Assembly: GCA_015847255.1 (NCBI GenBank)
Contig: JADLZK010007649.1
Span: 992,001-1,056,000, forward strand
DNA: 64,000 bases
DNA from: Hyparrhenia diplandra
Lineage: Eukaryota; Streptophyta; Magnoliopsida; Poales; Poaceae
Direction: 5' to 3'
Shown: piece by piece, positions 56,992 to 64,000 of the stretch
Position numbering within the stretch: the stretch's first letter is position 1
Layout of the letters: each line of letters begins with the position of its first letter
Program-made: the position numbers and the translations under genes
The notes under the pieces: model-generated
Seen by the model: only the letters and a program-made list of their open reading frames with translations
What the model was told of the DNA's origin: nothing
Databases searched by the model: none

Positions 56992-58640
56992 ACCTGTAAT
57001 TCGAAAACGGAGGGAGCACGTTGGCGTAACGAACGTGAGAAAGACGCTAATTTTGTGTTGTCGTGAATGAATCCAATTAGAACAGACTAGTGTTCAGAAT
57101 TGTAGCAGTTGTTCTGTAGAAGAGGCAACCCGCGCTTTGCACTTGTCCATGGGCTAGCAGCGGTCCATACAATGCATGCACATGCAAGAGGCCGCGGGCC
57201 GAACCAGAGATAGCCGGCCCAGCAGCTACGTTCGTATCTTAAATCGATGGGAGCCATGGAGGAAGCATTGTACGCAAGCCTGATAGCATGCAAGCGTTTA
57301 GTAGCAGCCCTGACCTCTCGCCGTCGTCAATCAATCAAGATTCAAGAGCAATAAACTCGGAGTAGAAGCAAGCTTCCGTTGCATCAACAATTGTGTTGTG
57401 TTTGTTTTGTTTCTTCTCTAAGGGTCCGTTCGTTTAGAACGGATTAGACCCAGGTTTTATTCCGGCCGATGAAATCTTATACAAATATGAACTAATGATA
57501 CGGCCGGAACTATTCTGGATGGCCAAACCGACGTACAAGGCCTAAATAAAAAGATGCATTAAGAAGAGGGAGTGCCGCGTGAACAGATTGGGACCGTGGC
57601 CGGAGAAGCATGGTTGCATGTTGCATGGGTGTTAGTGCATGGCGGTCGAGATCGCGATGGATGACCTGACTCGTGCCGTGGACTACACTGCGGGGTCAAC
57701 AAGTCAACGCAACGCCCGACGACTCCTGTACTATTTACTGTGTAGCATGTGTCGCCATACGTTCAGGTCCTGATGCATGAATCAGAGAGAGATACTACAG
57801 TAGAGGAGATGGATTGATTGTTACTCTCACAAAACTTGTTTAGATTAAATGACACTTTAATATAATTTTTTAATTTTATAGTATTGTTACCTTATTATGC
57901 GATCCATGTTTTTTTAAAAAAAATTCTTATCCCGTGGCAGCGCACCGACATTTAACAATTCGAAAACGGAGGAGCACGTTGGCGTAACGAACGTGAGAAC
58001 GACGCTAATTTTGTGTTGCCGTGAATGAATCCAATTAGAATAGGGTACGGTTCAGAATTGTACTAGTTGTTCTGTAGAAGTGGCCAGCAAGCCGGGCTTT
58101 GCACTTGTGTATGGGCTGACGACGGTCCATACAATGCATGCACACGAAAGAGGCCGCGGGCCGAACCAGAGATGGCCCAGCAGCCACGTTCGTAGTCGAT
58201 GGAGGAAGCATTCATTGTACGCAAGCCTGAAAGCATGCCCAGACCTCTGGCGCCGTCGCCAATCCAGATTCAAGAGCAATTGTTTGTGTTTTGTACAAGC
58301 AAGGTTTGCATCAATAATTGTGTTGTGTTTGTTTGTTTGTTCTCTAAATAAAAAGATGCGGAATCCATAGATGCATCAAAAAGAGGAGTTTCCAGGAAAC
58401 GGGAAGCGGCCGCGTTGACAGTGAGCTGTGGTCCATAGTCGGGACCATGGCGGCCATGCTGTGCATGGCGGGCGAGATCGCGATGACTCTGAGTCGTGCC
58501 GTACACTGCGGGGTCAACAAGTCAACGCAAGGCCCCACCGGGACCGGGAAGGAGGGTCCAAGATAAGATAGTTGCTGCAGCCCCTGTACCATGTGTCGCC
58601 ATACGTTCAGAGAGAGATACTACTGTACGGTACATTTGAC
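56992..58640. repeat. Tandem duplication, period about 961 bp
   Basis: 56998-57293 ('gaaaacggagggagcacgtt' onward) repeats at 57958-58245. The later parts 57545-57800 and 58345-58640 also pair ('gatcgcgatg', 'cgccatacgttcag'). The first copy carries a Tourist MITE that the second lacks. Confidence 0.88.
57422..57542. mobile_element. Tourist-type MITE with an empty tandem copy
   Basis: GGGTCCGTTCGTTTAG at the left faces GGCCTTGTACGTCGGTTT (read inward) at the right, and TAA flanks both ends (57419-57421, 57543-57545). The second tandem copy reads 'gttctctaaataaaaagatg' (58338-58357) without the 121-bp insert. Confidence 0.88.
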
Positions 58641-59519
58641 TGCACTCTGCAGGACCCGGCCGGTGATCGGATAACTCCGTAGACTTGACAAGTCTTGTCG
58701 GCTCGAATCACTGATTTGTTTGTCGATAAGTGCCAACACGACACATGTTTAGCGAGGAAGAGGGTACCATATATTCTACTTTGTCCTCTTCTTCTTTCTC
58801 TTGAAACCAGGGGAGCCTCATCGGTCCTCCTTGCCCTCACGCCGTGGGTCGTCGTACCTGTCGAATTGAGTGATCCAGGCACGTCGGAAATCCGGACCTG
58901 TATCCGTTTGGCGAACAATAACGATGGCTAGGCCGGCGATGTCGATGTTGATGCCCTGACCTGCCCTAGAGTGAATAGTGATGGGTACATGCCGCGTGAT
59001 GAGCTGAGCTGAGGGACGACATCCAGTGCCTCCAACTCCCAGTCGTCCCAGTATGTACCAGTGCCGTGTAGACTTCAGAGAGCTGATAACTTGACAATGA
59101 GACACCAGCAGCACCGCCAGCACGTACACAGTTCTCGTGTCATGGTCCGATCGGCATGATGAGCAGGGTTTTTGCTCTGAACTTTCTTGGCAACAAGCAC
59201 ATCATGTATTCCGATGCTTAATGTCCCCTTCTCTTCCACCCAGACCTCCTAGGCACGCGTAACGTAACATCGTTCAACATCCTACCACAAAGGGCAACTT
59301 AGCTTTTTTTTTTTTTGGCCTTTTGTGTGCCCCATCCAATCCACCGCCCGGGAGCAAAGTTCGTTACAGCTGGGAAAAAAAACCTGGAATCCTTAAAATT
59401 CTTCGGATTCATTGACTTGTGCAGTGTCTGCTCGATTGGATATGGATGATACGTGATCATCCTCGATCAGAGAGAGAGAGTCAGAGTTCCGCGTTGGCGA
59501 CATCACCAGTTGCCTCTCA

Positions 59520-60690
59520 CTTCCTCCAACCCAAAAGAAACATCACTGGAAATCTTATATTATGCCCCTGTCGCTGGTCAACTGCACGAGAGGCGATGAG
59601 ATGATGCGCCTTGATGACAAATGCCATGCATGGGCAACAGCCTCCCGATTATTGGCCCAAATTGTCAACTAAAGGTTGTCAGCACTCATCAGAGACACCA
59701 TACTCCAATAACAAGGGCAGCCAGCTAAATCCTAAATGAGAATCAGATGATTATGGCTTGCAACCTCTGCAACTGCTTGTGCATTGCTCCATGATGATGC
59801 GTAAGCAAACTCTGCGAGGAGGAGAGTTGACCAGAGGAACTGATGATCTGAGATATAGCTAGTCTCTGCCGACTCAAATGAGAACACGCTACCTGTCCTG
59901 CTGTCTAAAACTATACCTGCTGCGGCCTTCCATTGCGGCTAAAGTTACGTACGGATGACTAACTGAATTGACACTTGAGAGGGAGGGTTAATAAGCAAGC
60001 AAGCGACAACGACGACAGTGTGAAGCGAATTAGGTCAAAGTACAGGCCGGGGAGTTTCGTCTCGTGTGATGCTGCTGCTGCTGAGAAAATCACCGGTTAA
60101 TTAATCAGATCTTAATGTGTACACGGCTCTGATTGTTGTTGGTTTCGTAAACTGGATCAGCAGGTTTGTCTGTCGAATGTCGATGCAGCAAGCAGATCTA
60201 TACGGCCAGATGGATTGATGGATGACCGACCTAATTTTGGTTATAGTGTTTAGAGAGAATAAGTTGAAATAAAACAAAACAAAACCAAACAAACTCACAT
60301 GCTTCATGTACAAAGACAACGATGACATATATATGATGCTGCAAGTGCAAGCAGGGATCGATGCAGCCTCATCTGCACTGCAATACTCCTGAGCAACCTC
60401 TCCAGCTAACATCATGCTGCCGACTGCAATCAAATTGCATTGCATGCGACGAACCACAGCCGTTTTGGTCAAATGCATGCTGAAAGCACTAGTCGGAAGT
60501 CGCCGTATGCATGTGCGGCGGGACACCAAAACAAATGCACGCATGTGCTTCATGCACTCAACACATCCACTTGCATTTTTTGTGGGAAATATATATATAC
60601 ATGTTGAGCAAATTTTGTTCTCCCAGGAAATTGAGGTGGTTCTTCCTTAAGTTTTTTTCTTAATATATATATTATATATACATGTTGAGC
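59520..60690. other. Spacer, no gene seen
   Basis: The sequence is moderately AT-rich with 'atatatatacatgttgagc' occurring twice (60590, 60672). I see no splice pairs or domain-bearing frame. Confidence 0.5.
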
Positions 60691-61912
60691 CAGCCGTTAT
60701 ATGCAAGGAGGAGTCCAGTTCACTTCGTCCTAACCTGGCAGTTTCAGGGCAATCTTTCAGTGCGCATTACATGAACGAGGGAATCCGGCAATCCGCGTGC
60801 TGAATTGGTCAGAACCAGGTTGCATGCAATGCATATGCATCCGGTGGAAGAGGAGACTTGGAGAGGTCAACGATCCGAAATTCCGGCTAGGATTGATTGA
60901 TTTTATTTGGGATCAGACTTGAGAGAGTCAGTCAAGTTGCTGCCGCTGAAAGCGAGCAATAATCGATCGTTTCCACATGGATTGACTATACCACTATATA
61001 TATTTCCTCGCCAGCGATCGACGTCGTCGTCAGTGAGCCCAACTTGTTTCATGGAAAAACGCACAGTAATGTTTGGGAAATTCGACGGAATTTGAGTGAC
61101 GTGCTTGCACATCAATACTAAATATGGTTGATCATCAGCAGATAAGATTCTGAGCATACATACATCCAAGCCACTTACTGCTGTGATTAGTTGCATCGTC
61201 AGATCAATCCCTGATGATGGTCGATCACAAAGGTCAAAAAAGGTCTCTATACCTACTGCAATGAGGCATCAGTTTGCAGACAATTCTTACCGCTCTATCG
61301 TCTTCATGACTTTGGGTGTTCCGGCCGGAGTTGGTTCTTACTAATTGTCGCCTTATGAGCAATCAAATGGAAGAGTGTATTTGTGCATTTCGACAAGAGT
61401 TTGTGTATTTTGCATCATGTATGAGGTGTATACGAGCTAATTATTAGTTGTTTGCAGCATGATTGAACGATGGAGGGTTGACGTTCAGAACAAAGTACTG
61501 CCAGTTGCCACATATATATATTGAACGCCGGAGTATGACAGAATTGAACGCCTGCCAGTTGCCACATATATTGCCATAGCTTTCGCACGAAATTTCCAAT
61601 GAAATGTCAACTGAATTTCTTGTATGATCGATCGACACATGCCTCCTATTTGTTTTTCAGATATTCTCCGCTATAAATGCCAATAATGCTCCTAAGCTAA
61701 TATAGTCTATCCTACTACTCTAGTACTACATAAGTACACATGAAAAGTAGTCCAGAATTAAATAATTACTTTTAAAAAGGCACCACAATTTTTAAAACGA
61801 GGGTCGTCCTGCTGATATGGATGAATGAGTTGGATCCTTTGGCCGGTTAACATTCTTGAGTGTAGGAAGTAGTACTATAGTATACTTTAACACGTTGTTA
61901 TAGAATCCAAGC

Positions 61913-64000
61913 TGGTGTCAGCAGATGAAACTTTTTTTAAAAAAAAAAAAAAACTTCATGTGCCCTTCCCTGTTTCATCATCGACGTGCTGAGCATGTAG
62001 CCATGTTAGCAGATATACCATGATTAGTCCATGATGTTTCAGTGACGTCACCTTTAGCAAATAATGCCAAGCAGTGTGCACAAAAAAGAAACAAAAAAAA
62101 GGAGAATTCAAAATATTCCTTTCCCACGGGATGCAGGACGCCAAAGAGATTCCTACGCCCTTTTTTTGCAGTTCAGCTCTGGTAGGTGATTGAGTGGGAG
62201 AATCAGAGCCAGCAGAAGGGCTCCACCATCAGAGGAATCTTTTTTTTTTTTTTTTGTGCATGGAAATTTTTGGAATGGATGCACACAAGCACCAACACAA
62301 TGGCCAAAAGTTACCCCATCTTCAACCCAACAAAGAGATTAGATAGATGATCGGTAAAGTAATGCATTCCCATGGCCTTGGAAGTTCTATTTGCCACTAG
62401 TGATCAGAAGATCAGGTGATCAACTCAATCAAGCAAGTCCCCAAGTCTTCAACTCACCAAAAGCAGAGGACGACCAACACAGTGGTTCTGCCGTTTCACA
62501 CTGACCATTGGTTTAAAGACTCTATTTGGCTCTCAAAGATGCATGCACGAATCAGAGTTTGTAAAATAAGATAAAAATAGATTAAAACATGAATGTTTGC
62601 TGCTACAAAACAATACAAACAAAATTGTCCTATAAATAAAGTGTTGGAGCTCATCAAGCAACCTGTGTCAAGTGCTTGTGAAAAAATTCATGGGTTCCAA
62701 ACAGGGTTATAACTGGAGTTCACTGTTGGAAGATTACAAGACTAGCTATCCGTTGGAACTGTATTACAGAGTTATCGTCTAGTATGAGATTAAGCGAACA
62801 TGCCACATGCTGTCGACAGTCTACTGATGATAGTGTGCATCTTTGGCATTTCAGTGATAGCATGCTGGCAGAAGGTCACATATATATTAGACAGTAGTGT
62901 TGAAATGGTAATGGTAGACTATAGCTATCAGATAAGGATGTGATTTGCATTGTTCTTTTCCTTATGTTCACATCCAATAATATACTAGTACAATACAGAG
63001 AAGAGGCAGAGCATTGTAGAAGCTATACCCAATAAGTACATATATACACTATATGTATGGAGACAGAGTTGCTCAGTGTTTTTTGTATGTAGTTGCTTTG
63101 GAATCTTCAGTAACGACTAGTACTACCTTGTTGTTTTCTTTTGAAATGAAAGACGATGACTGATTTGTTTTTTCACTAATAATTAGTACTCCTACGTGTT
63201 ACGTATATACTTACCTTTCACAATACACGTCAGAACTTAGCAAATAATTGATCCACAAAAAAAAAGAGTATAGTTGAATTTGAGCGAGAACAAGAAAAAA
63301 GAATAGCTATGAAAGATTCCATCGTGTGATTTCGCCGTAATTGATGATGATGATTAAGAAAAGGCAGGAAGATTCCGTCGTACAATCACACCCCAAATTC
63401 CCCATCAATTAACATCAGAGCCAATTCTTTTACTATACACCTGCGCTGCAGTACGTATTTGGTTTCGTCGTCAGGCACGCATTAATCATGTTACATTTCC
63501 CATCTCATCAGCAACTAATTCTGTCCATCCTCGGATGTAGAGGCTGGATGTTATTTACTCTCATCCATTATCTAAAAAAAAATCAGCAACTAATTCTGTC
63601 CATGGTTCTACCCACGGCTTCTTGGATTAAGTTTTGCCAAACACTAAATCAAGAAAATAGATTAAGGGGAGAAGCGCCAAAATGGTAAATTTATCTCTCT
63701 TTTCTTTAGTACAAATATGAAGTCACCAAAGCTGTCAAAGAGGTGACAGCTATCAAATGGTAAAATGAAGTCACCAAACTTAGCTTTTTGGGTGAAGCTG
63801 GTTAGGAAAAATAAAGCCTGTCAAAGAGGTAGTAAAACCCAAGAAGATGCGGACAACAACCACCGGAATTTACGTACCCTGATTTCCCCATATATGAATA
63901 AACATCAGCGCCAATCCCTCACAGCTTGCTGCACTAATCGGTGTCGTCAGACACGAACTAATATATTTTGCAACATTTTTTTTTTTCTGAAGTCGACTAA
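61913..64000. other. Spacer, no gene seen
   Basis: Small echoes are present: 'cagcaactaattctgtccat' at 63510 and 63584, and 'aagtcaccaaa' at 63720 and 63769. Sequence around 63385-63480 faintly resembles 63850-63960. No coding frame, RNA gene or transposon end can be supported. It may be upstream DNA of a gene beyond the window. Confidence 0.5.

Larger units (their letters stand above)
55524..61912. repeat. Duplicated block F (paralogue of block B)
   Basis: This copy holds unit U (55524-56460, landmark near 55877) and then 3 kb that block B lacks (56470-59430), much of it matching blocks A and D/E instead. From 59433 it follows block B again to 61912. The 59140-59300 and 59520-60690 stretches show no gene. 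The minus-strand frames 60101-60553 and 60903-61196 have no recognisable domain. Confidence 0.85.

Noticed and set aside
60903..61196. A 97-aa minus-strand frame
   Set aside because: The paralogous block B sequence does not keep the frame and no domain is visible.

Overview
The window looks like grass (Poaceae) nuclear DNA. GC-rich coding remnants sit in AT-rich spacers, and the transposons are typical of grasses: Stowaway and Tourist MITEs, several CACTA elements, Tip100- and Dart-like hATs, Karma-like L1 LINEs and gypsy LTR pieces. I cannot name the species. I see no complete rRNA or tRNA gene and no CRISPR. The only convincing intact host-like gene is a small glycine-zipper membrane protein at 27693-27983.

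Layout. 1-4000 holds a tail of a local repeat, a decayed GC-rich coding remnant and a broken LRR receptor-kinase ectodomain. 4003-10380 (block A) and 50905-54165 (block D/E) are two copies of one duplicated stretch, and they differ by datable insertions. Block A gained a Stowaway, a Tip100-like hAT carrying a nested Dart-like hAT, and a LINE. Block D/E gained a Harbinger element carrying a solo LTR. 21065-26470 (block B) and 55524-61912 (block F) form a second duplicate pair. Block B gained a LINE, which carries a hAT (itself carrying a Stowaway) and a CACTA. Block F gained a Helitron, a tandem duplication and a Tourist MITE. A shared core unit ('unit U') recurs at about 6850, 21350, 39290, 50380, 53480 and 55880, with partial copies at 1 and 34650.

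Between the blocks are a CACTA carrying a WRN-type 3'-5' exonuclease remnant (11060-12916), a full-length LINE (13108-18543), an LTR element with an unusually long copy of its primer tRNA (19318-21017), decayed LINE-like GC-rich DNA (29056-31940), a CACTA inside unit U (34886-36582), an internally deleted LINE with an 18-bp target duplication (37493-38904), and a 9.2-kb CACTA with tnp2-like and second-ORF remnants (40689-49930). 61913-64000 shows no gene.

The genes do not form a pathway. What works together here is insertion history: most element edges are fixed by exact target-site duplications, and several are confirmed by an empty site in a paralogous copy inside the same window. Family names come from memory of the protein families and element ends; no database search was possible.
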